Assembly: GCA_963971305.1 (NCBI GenBank) | Contig: OZ020313.1 | Span: 57,608,203-57,672,202, forward strand | From: Arcuatula senhousia | Lineage: Eukaryota > Mollusca > Bivalvia > Mytilida > Mytilidae | DNA length: 64,000 nucleotides | Direction of reading: 5' to 3' | In this document: piece by piece, positions 1-10,546 of the stretch | Layout of the letters: each line of letters begins with the position of its first letter | Position numbering within the stretch: the stretch's first letter is position 1 | Notes under the pieces: model-generated | The model's input: the letters and a program-made list of their open reading frames with translations, nothing else | Databases searched by the model: none | Told to the model about the DNA's origin: nothing | Translations under genes and position numbers: made by a program

Positions 1-110
1 TAGTGTGGTTTGTTTCGTAATGATGATGTTTGTCTTCCAGTTTTGTCTTTGTTTTTACGGTTTTATGATGTCGGTTACCCATTCGGTACAACTTTGCTTG
101 CTTCATTCAG
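1..110 (+). mobile_element. Penelope-like 3' tail, subtype B fragment
   Basis: This matches the end of the 3' tail seen at 18,718-18,880 and 37,606-37,890. It ends in the subtype-B signature: a 'tttacggttttatgat' stretch followed by a TTAC-CC-TT(C)GGTAC block and 'tttgcttgctt'. It carries no coding sequence and runs directly into a subtype-A tail, so two tails sit head to tail at the window edge. Confidence 0.7.
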
Positions 111-250
111 TTATTTTTGTGTTTCCATGTTTTACATGTTCATGATGTTGTCTATTTTGTCCCGTTCTTGTTTGTGTTTACTGGTTTTGTCTATGCCCTT
201 TAGGACTTTTGACATTGGCTACCCCATTGGTAACAAAATTCTTGTGTAGC
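111..250 (+). mobile_element. Penelope-like 3' tail, subtype A fragment
   Basis: This is the same sequence as the last ~140 bases of the tail that follows the complete reverse transcriptase at 40,167-40,447. The shared run goes from 'ttcagttattttgtgtttcc' through 'gtttactggttttgtct' and 'ggacttttgacatt' to a CCCCATTGGTA end. The short reading frame across it is not a gene. Confidence 0.7.
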
Positions 251-274
251 AACATTCAGACCCACCATTTCGTT

Positions 275-394
275 TGAAATGCCTGTACCACGTCAGGACC
301 ATTGCGGTTCACCAATTCTCCGGCATGACTGATTCATTTTTGTCATTTTCTCTGGACTATGAGATTGATCATTCAAGTTCGGTAGTTTTGTTAT
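275..394 (+). repeat. Dispersed repeat beginning ATGCCTGTACCA
   Basis: Related sequence is seen at 57,041-57,140 (+) and, for its second half, at 61,255-61,320 (-). The second half shares 'tttttgtcattttctctgg' and 'actatgagattgatcattca'. The repeat stops where Penelope-like coding sequence begins, so one is probably inserted in the other. Confidence 0.5.
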
Positions 395-640
395 TCCCTT
401 TATCCACTTCGGCTTATGGAGTTTTCGTATCACAGTTGATTCGTTACTCCAGAGCTTGCGGGAATTAAATCGATTTCCTTCGCAGAGCGTCACGTTTGAC
501 ACAGAAATTGCCTACACAGGGTTATGTTGCTCCACAGTTGCTGTCTTCACTCAAGAAATTTTACGGCTGACACCGTGCACTCGTAGACAAATATGGGATT
601 TCTATCTCTCAAAAAATGCAGATGTTGGTTTGTCGTAGAG
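395..640 (+). pseudogene. Penelope-like RT, C-terminal remnant
   Basis: Translated across two frames, this reproduces the last ~75 residues of the intact reverse transcriptase at 38,508-40,166. It includes AYGVFVSQLIRYSRACG, then IDFLRRASRLTQKL, QGYVAP-LLSSLKKFYG and KYGISIS, ending at the family's common stop after DVGLS. The copy has in-frame stops (one after RACGN, one after FYG) and a small indel near the end. It is a 5'-truncated dead copy that leads into the usual 3' tail. Confidence 0.8.
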
Positions 641-890
641 TTTTATTTTATCTTCCCTGACACATTGAATTGGTAATCATCAGCACGACGGGTGTGCTAT
701 AGCAGTCAGGATCTGCTTAATCTTCCAGAGATCCTGAGTTCACTCTTGTTATGACTTGAGTGTTGTTGGTTTCCGTTCGGTTGATTTTGTGTTTTGTGTT
801 CTACGTGCTGTTCTTGTTTGTGTTAACCGGTTTTGTCGTCGTTGTTTCGGACTTTTGACACTCGAATGCTTCAGTGGTGCATTTGTGCTT
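641..890 (+). mobile_element. Penelope-like 3' tail, subtype A
   Basis: This tail follows the remnant coding end. It has the family landmarks in order: a 'gacgggtgtgctatagca' block, 'ctgagttcactcttgt', a T/G-rich stretch, 'tttcggacttttgacac', and an end near 'ctttcttaac'. It is diverged from the 40,167 copy but collinear with it. Confidence 0.75.
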
Positions 891-1098
891 CTTTCTTAAC
901 CTAGAAAGTAACACAACCTCCGCACCACATTAATGTGTTTATTTCACAATGAATATTCCAGGGCTTTTTAATTATTTTTCTAATTCGATGACCCGACTTA
1001 AAGTTGGGTAGTTTTTTACTACCAGTTTAGTTGTCCCATGCAATGCATATTATTTAAAATTTTATGTTTCTCTTTTCCCCATACTATGTATATTTTAG

Positions 1099-1189
1099 GT
1101 ATGTTTTAGTTGGTCCGCCTGATAACGCATGGGGAGCAGAAATAGAAAACAATACATGGAATGGAATGGTTGGTCAATTACAACGAAAG
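1099..1189 (+). CDS. iGluR-A exon: S1 segment
   Basis: The exon is 91 bases, with acceptor ttttag and donor gtataa. The first base completes a codon, then it encodes a segment with GPPDNAWGAE and TWNGMVGQLQRK. That corresponds to the S1 region ending just before the ligand-binding strand ('EWNGMVGEL' type in known receptors). The iGluR-B equivalent (53103..53193) is the same length and phase. Confidence 0.85.
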
Positions 1190-4100
1190 GTATAATCATC
1201 CTGATGACATGATGATTTATAGATAAAGAAAATAACAAAACTATAGAGCATATATTATCAATCTCAAATGTCTGAGAGAAAAGACAAAACAAGGCACACA
1301 CACACACACGTTCCTTAAATGATATGTATGTTTAAATTGTTTCGTCCATGTCCAAACTCTAACCCTTAATAGATATCAAGATATCTGTGTTGAATTAATC
1401 AATTCATGAACTAGCTGCCTAAACAGTGTTGTAAACATGTAATCGTAATTTTCATACGAAAGACTGGTAGTGCCATAAGCGCTTTCGCATTTCTTGATTG
1501 AAACTACAAATATCATAGTTTCAAGTTGACATTTCTTAGTTTTAAATGCAAATTTTGAACTGAGAACTGTCGACTTGGAACTGCAAAAAATTTCTCACTT
1601 CCAAGTTGACATTTCTAAGTTCCAACTTGACATTTCTCCGTTCAAAGATTGCATTTCTCAGTTCTAACTTGGAAGTGAGAAATGTCAAGTTGAATGAGAA
1701 ATGTCAAGTTGGAAGTGAGAAATGTCAACTTGGAAGTAAGAAATGCCAAGTTGGAAGCGAGAAATGCCAAATTGGAACTTCGAAATATCAACTTGGAACT
1801 ATGATTTTTGTAGCTCCAATCGAGAAATGTGAAATAACTTAATATGGCACTACCGGTCTTTCGTACGTTCATGTACTTGTTTAATTGATGCCAAATTCAC
1901 TGTTTTAGGAAGTAGATATAGTGGCCACAGCTCTTACTGTTCTGTCTCAGAGAGAAAAAGTCATGGATTTTACACATCCCTATTACTACGAGTTCTCCTC
2001 CATTCTGATAAGAAAACCAGATTATCAGGAGAATAATTGGCGGAAGCTGGTGGATCCATTAAGTCCGACTGTCTTTTTATGTGTCTGGTTATCTATACCT
2101 GTTGTTGCTTTTCTGCTATACTTCCTGGAGAAGACAAATCTGTTATACCGTAACTTGAGGAAAGTGAAATGGGCCGGGCTGCACCACTTTACAGATTCTT
2201 GTTGCTATGTATATGGAGCACTGATGAGTCATGGTAAGGAATCTAAACGATATATATATGTATTTGTTTCTCACAAAAAGGTAAGACAGATAAAATAAAA
2301 CATATACTTTTCCGAAAATGTGTCGATCAAATTTATCTGGACTTTGTCATGGCAATTATCTATAAATGTTGGGTCGAATTAGACTCTATGTACCAATCAC
2401 GTTTTTCTTTTGCTATCTTAGATTCCGGTAGTTACACAGAAATATGATTGCGAGACACAATATTGTGAAAAGAAGAGCCTTGAGCATGTTGAGCAGGATG
2501 CCAAATTTAACCTGAATATTTAATGGTTATAGTTCTATTAACTAAAAAGTGTGTTGTTAGAAGAGCAGGTTAACACAAAATAGGGGCATCTAGCATTTTA
2601 TGTGTTATCTGTTTTTTCGTCCTGTCCATGTTTGTGATAACTGGTTTCGTCTCTGCCCTTTCGGAATTTGACACTCGGATGCCCCATTAGTACTTTTGCT
2701 TCAATCAATTATGGTACAATCCAAAACTAATCTTCCTCCAGTTGAAGAATGACTAAAGAAAGATAATCTTGATGTGTTCTGGCATTTATGTTGTTAAAGA
2801 TCCATGCCACATCACAAATATTGATTGGAACAGTTAATTATAAAACAAATTTTATATAGCGAAACAATGATAAATAATACTGAACAGGCCAAACAAAAGT
2901 AAGATTTTTTGGAAATCAGAACATAAATTCCATTTAGATGACGTAAATTTAAATGTAATTAGAGACGATAGCAGTGAAAAACATACGAACATAAAAAAAA
3001 CAAAAAAAAAAACAAGTGTATTTTATAAAAAAATATATAAGAAAAAACTGAAAACAAAATTAATGACTAAATATCTCTTTACTAATTAAGTTTATATAAA
3101 CTCGAGTTAAATTTGCCTTGTTTAAAACAGTAATCTTAAAAAATAATATGTATATATTTTAACGCAAAAAGGGTAAAATCATTCAGTTAAAACAGTCGGT
3201 AATAAATCTTTATTTTGTGAAAGGTGGAGACCATGTAGTGAGATCTGGCTCTGGTAAAATCCTGATCAGTGTCTGGTGGATATTTTGTATCGTCGTCGTC
3301 GCTTCCTACAGAGGAAATTTCATAGCTTTTCTGACCATAACAAAGAAGACCCTCCCGTTCAAGGATGTTGAAGGTTTAGTTTCACAAGACACGTACAAGT
3401 GGGGAACTGCTGGAGCGACTGTTTATGAAACCATATTTAAAGTAAGATTTATTCGTTATTCATTTTTATTAATTATATAGTTTGATATAAAGAACAAATA
3501 TAACATTTGGTCTCCCTTTTTGGTGGTAACTTTTCCTGGGGGCAACTTAAATATGACTTTCTTTTAACAATTACACAATAATTCACAATAACAAAATTAC
3601 TAAGCTGGCCAAACTGATGTGCCATAAGCAAGACAAAGACATTCCGGAGATATTGAATGGTCCTGGTTTGTTACAGTAATTTGGAAAGAAATAGTCGAAT
3701 GAACCTGAACTTCGCTTTTCCATTGCTGATTTATTATTGGCGCTTACTTTTCCCTTCCATTGCTTACTTGGGGCTCGGTCGTATCAAGATTTTACAAAAA
3801 AAATCATAAAAGACATATATAGTTTTCAGAGTTACCTGAAAGACAAAACTTCTGGAATGGAATTGTCAACTTTAACAGAACCGACAGGAGTGTTCTCAGT
3901 GGGGACTACGATACACAGGTACAGAAGGTGTTAGGAGGACATTATGCCTTCATTTGGGATAATATTCCGATGGAGTTAAGTGTAGCAGACAGTTGTGAAT
4001 TAGAAACTATCCCAACTGATATATTCTCTACATATGCTATTGGTTTACCTGAACAATCACCGTTTGTCAAGATATTCTCTGATCAGTAAGTAGTTAGATA

Positions 4101-5910
4101 TAGATTATCTGGCTTTAAACCTTTTATAACTGTTATTTTTGATAATATGTCACTTGCTTACTTTACTCTAGAAGAATATACGGATATAAATTTAATAAAG
4201 GAGCGGAATCTTTGACATAGGTTTGTTTGTGCTGATGAATAATATGCATATCTACATCCTGTAATACACAGAACATTAGAGCAAAGAAGGATAACTCTAA
4301 TTTACCTATATGACTATACGGACCAAATAGTCATCAGCTATATAGAAAATGCAATAAATGAATGTTAGAAAAATATCAAACATGACAAAATATAACCATA
4401 TAAATTAAGAAATAAAACACACAGGCCAAAATCTTTTCCGGCCACACATATAGACCCAAAGCTATCCTAGTCTTTAATTTTCTGTAACAAAATTATATTG
4501 TTTGATTGGTTAATTTAATATATTTATCATATTCTTAACATAATGTTTAGTTGAAAAGCATAGTCAATGGCATCACATGTGCACGCGGGGGCATGATATG
4601 CCATACATATCAAGTCCTCTCGGGAGCAGGTCATTGTCAAAATATTAGAACAAATAAACGCACATAAACGTTAAATGTGTGAGAAATGGAGAATGTCGAT
4701 CGGGCGGACGAGCGTCCGGCCGGACGGGTACCTTGGGAGTGAGAGAAAATCGTAACAGATTTCTCAGCAACTACTGATTACAGTTTCTTGATATCTGGTC
4801 TACAGCTTCAGCATTTGGACCATTACGTCGGAGTCGATTCCAACATTACATCTGATCACCTAATTCCTGTAACGCAATCCGGCTATTTTTGACTTTTGCA
4901 GATTTTTTAAAGTTTCTATTGAGAAATTCCGAATTATTATAGAATCAGCTAATGAATTATATATTCTACATCGGATGTACAACAATAAAAAAAAACCAGT
5001 ATTATAAATAGTAAGACCAAAATCCAAAATACCAAAAATGTAAATATTTGTATAAAAGCAGCACATGTAAATTGTATGGTTTATGGCAATCCAATACGGT
5101 CACTACATCTACAAATTAAAATTTCACATAAAAATAAGTACTTAGATATTTAACCCTAACCCTTATATGCATTTTATTTAGACCATGGGCCAATTGCAGA
5201 ACTGCGAGTAGTGCCAAATGGCCTCGTTGAAGGCTGCTGGCGGTTGTCCGTTGTGGTTTTTCTAAATTGTCGTTTGATTGTGGGCTGTGTCGAGTACACT
5301 TATTCCATATCTCATTATTTTGTATTGCATAAAAAACCTATATTGAAAAACAAATTTTACTCAAGATTTCATTTTGGTATATAAAACATCTAATATATTG
5401 AAATCACATGTTATTCGTATAAAGACTCATAGATATACTTATTATGAAGTGACATATATGTTAACGGATATCTTATTTGGATGTAGTGCATGCAGTTTAG
5501 ATTATTTTTCTTTATAGGCCTCAAGAGTACACTCCTTTATTTCTCATGTCATTTGATAACGCATATAGCATTGTAGGGCTTACCACTGTGTATAAAACAG
5601 ATAAAAAAGACGATGCATAGAAAATCACGAATAAACTGAGCAGGAAAATGATATCACTTTCATAAGACATATTTGTTATAGGATAATATCCATCTTAGAA
5701 AGTGGACACATGAATTTATGGGTATCTTCTGTGTGGAGAGTGCCAAAATCCTGCAAAGATGATGAAATGACAACAGCTAAGACGATATCATTGTTTGATT
5801 TCCAGCTGGCCTTCTACTCGTGTGCTGTTGGTATAGCATGTTCTCTGACGGTGTTAGTTGTGGAGTTAATCAGACTTTGTTGGAACAGAAGACAAAGATC
5901 AAGACAATGA
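1099..5910 (+). CDS. iGluR-A: ionotropic glutamate receptor-like gene, 5' partial (5 exons)
   Basis: This is a ligand-gated cation channel subunit of the ionotropic glutamate receptor superfamily. Exons 1099..1189, 1909..2233, 3224..3441, 3823..4085 and 5682..5910 join in one frame for about 374 residues, with GT-AG introns throughout. In order they encode the end of S1, M1, the pore loop, M3, S2, M4 and a short basic tail. S1 has the binding arginine in VLSQREKVMDF. M3 reads SYRGNFIAFLT where AMPA receptors have SYTANLAAFLT. The Q/R-site position in GALMSHGGD is serine. The S2 acidic position is D in YAFIWDN. No exon for the amino-terminal domain or the first half of S1 is visible upstream; it lies outside the window or is lost. 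The last five exon junctions and phases match iGluR-B, so the two are old duplicates. The subclass (IR-type, delta-like or a mollusc-specific clade) cannot be set from sequence alone. Introns carry a foldback element and a Penelope-like tail. Confidence 0.88.
1454..1867. mobile_element. Foldback/MITE element in iGluR-A intron
   Basis: Terminal inverted repeats of about 25 bases bound the element (left 1454-1480 containing ACGAAAGACTGGTAGTGCC, right 1840-1867 as its near-perfect complement). The interior is made of a ~20-base unit related to GAGAAATGTCAAGTTGGAAG. The unit lies on one strand in the left half and on the other in the right half, so most of the element can fold on itself. No coding capacity; it ends 41 bases before the next exon. 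Confidence 0.7.
1909..2233 (+). CDS. iGluR-A exon: ligand-binding strand, M1, pore loop
   Basis: The acceptor is ttttag and the donor gtaagg (phase 1). It encodes EVDIVATALTVLSQREKVMD, then FTHPYYYEFSS, the linker NNWRKLVDPLSP, a hydrophobic M1 (VFLCVWLSIPVVAFLLYFL) and the pore segment GLHHFTDSCCYVYGALMSHG. The arginine of SQRE aligns with the conserved alpha-carboxylate-binding arginine. The proline of the usual PLT motif is alanine here. The 325-base length is one codon shorter than in iGluR-B. Confidence 0.9.
2234..3223 (+). other. iGluR-A intron
   Basis: GT-AG intron. It contains a Penelope-like tail fragment (2,595-2,707) and a very AT-rich stretch with A-runs (about 2,930-3,170). I see no other coding or structured feature. 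Confidence 0.8.
2595..2707 (+). mobile_element. Penelope-like 3' tail, subtype A fragment
   Basis: It contains the tail landmarks 'gtgttatctgttttttcgtcc', 'ggtttcgtctctgccctttc', 'ggaatttgacactcgg' and 'ccccattagtac'. Only the last ~110 bases of the tail are present. Confidence 0.65.
3224..3441 (+). CDS. iGluR-A exon: M3 and start of S2
   Basis: The acceptor is gaaag and the donor gtaaga (phase 0). It encodes GGDHVVRSGSGKILISVWW, then IFCIVVVASYRGNFIAFLT (M3), the linker ITKKTLPFKDVEGLVSQ and TYKWGTAGATVYETIFK (start of S2). The GTAGATVYETIF segment occupies the place of the GT-SGST ligand-contact loop, but serine and threonine contacts are not conserved. The exon is the same 218-base length as in iGluR-B. 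Confidence 0.9.
3823..4085 (+). CDS. iGluR-A exon: S2 lobe
   Basis: Acceptor is atatag at 3821-3822 and donor gtaagt (phase 2). I chose this start over the nearer 'ttcag' because it keeps phase 0 from the previous exon and gives FSELPERQNFW, parallel to HSNLPERKKLW in iGluR-B. The exon continues through SVLSGDYDTQVQKVLGGHYA, FIWDN, an acidic D at the S2 ligand position, and STYAIGLPEQSPFVKIFSD, the conserved approach to M4. Confidence 0.87.
4690..4860 (+). repeat. Dispersed repeat with TTTCTCAGCAAC core
   Basis: A 'gatttctcagcaactact' core follows a GC-rich head ('gacgagcgtccggccggac'). Related cores occur at 6,649-6,662 after 'ctgctcgtccgtccgttcg' and at 9,586-9,598. I infer a family of interspersed elements; boundaries are not clear. 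Confidence 0.4.
5163..5325 (+). repeat. Dispersed repeat, copy 1 of 2
   Basis: Direct-orientation match to 12,175-12,320: 'tatatgcattt-atttagac', 'tggttgtcc-ttgt-gttttt', 'tctaaattg-cg' and 'cttattccatatc'. It is non-coding and of unknown class. Confidence 0.6.
5682..5910 (+). CDS. iGluR-A final exon: M4 and C-terminus
   Basis: The acceptor is ttatag. The first base completes the split codon. It encodes ISILESGHMNLWVSSVWRVP, KSCKDDEMTTAKTISLFDFQ, the M4 helix LAFYSCAVGIACSLTVLVVE and a short basic cytoplasmic tail LIRLCWNRRQRSRQ, then TGA at 5908-5910. The TAKTISLFDFQ approach to M4 matches iGluR-B (EAKTIMLLDIQ). The tail is about 70 residues shorter than in iGluR-B. Confidence 0.9.
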
Positions 5911-6554
5911 TGTTACTTTGTTACGTTCCTAACATTACGGTATAAGACGAAGCTTAGACTGTTAAAGTGAAAGACACGGATCAATAGACTACGTTGTGCT
6001 ACATCTGTTATTCCTCATTATATTTTGCTTTTATTCGTTTCATTTCGGGATTATGGAAAAGAAGGATCAATAGACCAGACTTAATGCACATAAGATATGT
6101 CATAACTACCAGGAGCATAAAAACAAAGTTCTGATAATTACTACAAAATTACATGTTCAATATTTAATTCTAATTGATAACTGTGACAAAAAGGCGTCTC
6201 TATTTTTATGAAAGTAAGCCTTGAAAAGTTAATTCAATATTAAAAAAATGCAGATCACGTTGTATTCATTCAGCAGGTTCATGTTAAATTCAACAGAATC
6301 ATAATTGGCTTATAGGGGGGATTCTTTTTTAAATTCTAATAGACTCTAATATACATTGTACCAGCGAAATTGAAAAAGGAAAGATTAGTTTATGTTCAAG
6401 CATTAGAATCCATATTACCGTATTATCAATTGTAGACTGTTAATATATCGTGTAAATTGGAGGAAAATGACGATTAGAAGAGCGGGCGGTAGTATTTATA
6501 AAATGTGTGGCATAATAACTTTAATATGAAACTTTATAATTTCTATCTTCAGTT
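5911..6554 (+). other. 3' flank of iGluR-A, nothing else recognised
   Basis: This is AT-rich sequence with no clear reading frame. No well-placed AATAAA signal stands out close to the stop, so the transcript end is not assigned. Confidence 0.5.
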
Positions 6555-6720
6555 ATAATATCCCCACTTCGATGAAGAAGGGGGTATACTGGTTAACCTC
6601 TGCTCGTCCGTCCGTTCGTCTGCACCATAATTTTCGTTAAAAATACAGTTTTCTCAGCAACACAAATCATAGTGGCTTAAAACTTGGTTTATGGCTTTCT
6701 TATCATGTCCTTTATCGGAA
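6555..6720 (+). repeat. Dispersed repeat with GAAGAAGGGGGTATACTG core
   Basis: The segment runs from 'atatccccacttcgatgaag' through a GGGGGTATACTG core, CGTCCGTCCGTTCG and TTTTCTCAGCAACAC. A reverse-oriented relative is at 40,615-40,680 (tgttcgtgtgttcg / atatcccctcctctttaaa). No coding content. Confidence 0.5.
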
Positions 6721-6861
6721 ATAATAAAATTAGGTCTGTCGGATATCTTCTTCCTATTTACCGTCTTAGTCCATTTTCATCACTACTAGTCAATAGTCCA
6801 TTTGCCAATTTGCTTCGGATTTTTATTTCGGAATCGATTTAATTTTACCGTTTACATTACC

Positions 6862-7150
6862 GTTATGCTGGGGCACACTATCACGATTTTGACATACGGA
6901 TGGACACACGAATGTGAAAATTTCAACTTCGTGCGAAGTTAGTCCCGAACTTGCTAAAAATCAAAATCAAAACCGATGGGTATGCGATTAGAACAAATGA
7001 CTCAACGATTAGAAAAGTTGCACATACGAATAGCTGCGAACCGATTACGAAGTTGTTACGAAGTTATCAAGAGTAGTCGAGAGTTAGATTCGAAGGAGAA
7101 ACGAAGTTATACGATGGCTGTACGTCGTTGTGTTTAGCATATGATGGGTC
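6862..7150 (+). repeat. Left arm of a terminal-inverted-repeat element, ACGAAGTTA-rich
   Basis: The arm opens with TTATGCTGGGGCACACTATC, the inverted match of the sequence ending at 9,216. The inside is packed with short variants of ACGAAGTTA/ACGAAT. It is not clear whether this arm and the 8,735-9,216 arm bound one 2.35-kb element or are two separate insertions. Confidence 0.5.
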
Positions 7151-7184
7151 TATGATACATCACGATAGGTATACGAAGTATGAA

Positions 7185-7735
7185 ATGTAATAACGCGATT
7201 TGCAAGAAGTTTACATAGTTTAGTCTATATAAATTGTCCTTTGCTGCCTCCTATTAGTATGCATGTAAACGAAGGCTCACCAAGTATACCCCTGCTGTCC
7301 ATGATGTCGATCAGTAAGTTGATCTTAAGCTGTTAAAATAGAACAGAACAAGATGATGTTACTTTATCATGTTTTGTTCTTGCTTCGTGTGAGTTGACCG
7401 AAGCACACAAAATCTGAATACAGCAAGTATATATTGTAACTATGTTTTAACATTACACCAAAGCATACATTGTTATTGCAAATCGCGTTAGATATGACAA
7501 ACCGTTTTGCAATTAAGTGTGAAATGTAATAACGCCTTTCGCAATAAAATTATAGTTCATTCTACAACTTGGTCGTTGTTTTCATTATTGGTATATATGG
7601 ATGAAAGATAGTACTAGGGACCTCTAAGTACACACACACTGCATGTCCCCGATGTCAACCAGTAAGAGTAGATAATTCTCAATTTAATATATAGATACTG
7701 AAGATAAAAAAATGATGTTACTTGATTTGTTAAGC
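7185..7735 (+). repeat. Degenerate ~345-bp direct duplication
   Basis: Two collinear copies (about 7,185-7,380 and 7,515-7,735) share 'gtgaaatgtaataacgc', a 'gtcc--gatgtc-a-cagtaag' block and 'aaaatgatgttactt'. The last block also resembles the sequence just after the iGluR-A stop ('caatgatgttacttt', 5,905-5,920). No reading frame survives. Confidence 0.45.
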
Positions 7736-8734
7736 TCTGGTAAAGTCTACGAAAGTTACGCGAGTAACCCGTTTTAACGCGAAAGTAACGGGTAATTACG
7801 GAATAGAATAGCGAGAAAATTGAAAAAAGCGCGTTATACTGCGAAAATAGATTTTTAGATTACCAAAATGAGCCCAATGGGCTTTTGTATTTTTTGTCAT
7901 CAAGTTCAACAATTTAAGCCGTTGCAAACGATTATTGAACAAAGTGCGCCCAACTTACAATACACAACTTCCTCACCGGTCCCATATCTAAAAGATTAAA
8001 GGCGAACCGAAACGGAAGTGATCTGTAACCCGTAATGGTGGGTGGACTCGCATACAGTTCATACCAAAAGGCATTTTAATAACTATAATGGTTTAGAAAT
8101 AAAAAGTGTGGGAAATTGAAATTTCAGTGAATTTCCAAAGCTCAAAGGGTCCTAATTCCTGTAGAATTTTCAGACCGGAACGACACGTTAATCTGATCAT
8201 TAACTCATCATGGTAGACTCACATTCCAAAAATCAGTTTAATATCTATGTATAAGGTTTTTTAAAAGGTGCGCAAAACTTATTGTGACAGCGAGATGTCC
8301 GTCCGGACACACGGAGCGCATACCTAAAGAGGGAAGCGCCTGGTTGGAAAGAACGGGACGAAAAGGAAAGCGTCAGAAAATTCTAGATCCAGACTGTCTT
8401 CGCCTTGTTTTGTCTTTTCTTCTTGTACTATTGAGACTGATCATTCTAGTTCTGATTTAAAAAAAAAATCCTTTATTACATTTTGGAAACAAGAAAATTA
8501 TGAATAGAGAGTAAATGAGGGTATTTGTATCATAAGTTGCTGTCTTGTGAATCTTCTTCCTGCTGCATGTTAATTCAATGAAAAAATGATGAGCTACATG
8601 TACTTTTCTTTTTCTCAAAGATTCACTACTGTAACACGTCATACCTGAACTAAAAGCCGAACTAAAATCGACTAATCAAATCCCTATAAGGCACTTTTGA
8701 CACGTTTGATATGTTTTACTTCTGAAACCGTATA
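7736..8734. other. Non-coding interval
   Basis: I see a GTAACCCG/CGGGTAATTACGG palindromic patch near 7,762-7,800 and weak internal repetition of an 'atggt-g-actc-cat-c' motif at 8,035 and 8,208. No supportable gene is present. Confidence 0.4.
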
Positions 8735-9216
8735 GCTTTGACCAGTACCGTGTTTCCATCTCCGTGCCGTTACTCTATGCCATTACACTAGTTACGATGG
8801 ATATACGAATACAAGGCGAGGTCTTCGCGACGTCGTGTTTCCTTCGCACAACCTATGGAGAGCTTCTCGTTTCATTCGTGCAGCCATCGTAAGATAAATG
8901 AAACCGGCGACACTTAGAAGGCAACACGAAACCAGAAGATGCTTTCACGAAGTTATTACGATAGAAAGGATGGATTAACGAACACAACACGAACATGGAC
9001 CTTCGCACGAACCTTCGGCAGTATTTTAACATGTTAAAAATTTCGGAGGCACTACGAAGTTTACCCCGAAGTCAGAAAATTTCTACAGAAGGTGCTTCGA
9101 TGGAAAAAGATGGCAACACGAATAGCGCGATCTTATTACGATCAGTCCCGATTTAAAAAAAATCCATATCGTGTTTCAATCGAGGTCTAAATCGGGATAG
9201 TGTGACGCCAGCATTA
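8735..9216 (-). repeat. Right arm of terminal-inverted-repeat element, ACGAAGTTA-rich
   Basis: It ends with AAATCGGGATAGTGTGACGC and CAGCATTAT, the inverse of the opening of 6,862-7,150. The interior is rich in ACGAAGTTATTACGAT-type words like the left arm. No coding sequence recognised. Confidence 0.5.
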
Positions 9217-9774
9217 TGAAAAATCATGTTGGTTTCCAAAATGGATAGAAGTAGGACAAGCCTCGGATTTCATCGTGTACGTCTTGAATAATTCACGTGA
9301 AAAATTTAAACAACTTACAGAGATTTAAATGTTTTTGACAACATATTCTAATAAAATATACCACATCATTTTATACTACGCTATCAAAATAATTCGAATA
9401 TGCGTTGATTAGTGTATTCAAAATATCGGAATTGCATTGAGAGCAAGCGATGTTCTATTCCTTGTCCGGTGGCTGGGTACCGACGGTAACAGTAAATCCG
9501 GTAAAATATGACTAAGTACCCAAAATAATAAAAGTGAACAACAATTGGCAAATGCACTATTGATAAAAATGTTTGTAACATTTTTCTCAGCAACTATATA
9601 TATCAAAGTTGCTTGTAGTTTTTTGTTGATCAGGTAGGCTGAAGTTTAAATTTGAACATGGTCAAAGGTTGTAGGTCAAAGTCATACCATAGCAACAAGG
9701 AAACTATTAAAGAAACTTATTTTTGGTTCAGCATGATCTGTTATTATGCGGAACTTTGGTTTTGACCTATATGT

Positions 9775-10546
9775 TACGCAGGTTGGTTAATACACTTTTC
9801 CGGAAAATCGTCCGTTTCCCGACCCTTTCTAAACATAAAAAAATAAAAATCAATTATAAAGTTATTTTATATCGAAATGAACAGGAATTTGATATGTACT
9901 TAGAAAATATGTAAATGCGTTAAAATACTGTTCATATAGTACCTTAAATAAGTATCCATGGCAATCATTTTGTCTGCAACATTAATTTTTGTCGGATTTG
10001 GAAACTGAAGTTTAGCACCCCGAAAAGCACCATCGAATTGATTAAAAATCATTTATTTGGGTTCGTTTTTGATCAATTTATTCGGATTTAGGTGCTCATT
10101 GTTGATAATGTTACGAATAATTTAAATTTTTGGATGCGTTTTTCATCTTGATATCAATTTTTTGTTATAATTTTAAAAAATACAAAAGAATGAGCAGCAA
10201 TTCTCAAATTCTATATTTTATGATCTATCATGTGGTGAAATTCTAAAACAGTCGATGTCGATCTTCGGGGTGCTAAATCCGATTTAAGAAATGAGGTATC
10301 AAATTTCGTCTGATTTGCCAAAAAAAGGTAAAAGGGGCGGGACTTAATTTCCAATAGAAAAATCTTCTATTCGGGTTTTTCTAACTGTTGAGTAATATTA
10401 ATAAAATAAAATGGTTTGGATAACTGTAAATAATTATGTCAGACTACATAAGACAATAAAACTCCAAATATTTTATCAAATCTATATGGTACAGGCATTT
10501 TATTTTTCCGAGTATTCGTCGCAATAAGGGGACAACTCTTGGAAAC
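9775..10546 (+). repeat. ~770-bp interspersed repeat, copy 1 (inverted relative to copy 2)
   Basis: This region is the reverse complement of 21,026-21,830 over nearly its full length. Shared landmarks include 'ggggcgggacttaatttcca', 'gaaaagcaccatcgaattg', 'aaatgcctgtaccatatag' (inverted) and 'ttccggaaaatcgtccg'. It is diverged by scattered substitutions. Short open frames in both copies are broken differently, so I treat it as non-coding. Class unknown. Confidence 0.75.

Larger units (their letters stand above)
4086..5681 (+). other. iGluR-A intron with dispersed repeats
   Basis: GT-AG intron of 1.6 kb. It holds a GC-richer repeat near 4,690-4,860 and a dispersed repeat at 5,163-5,325. The rest is AT-rich with no recognisable gene. 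Confidence 0.75.

Noticed and set aside
1606..1872. Overlapping frames on both strands with repeated KCQVGSE / TFLTSNL
   Set aside because: Repeat-derived, from the foldback element units.
5148..5165. CCCTAACCC-like words near 5,150
   Set aside because: Only about one and a half units; chance is likely.
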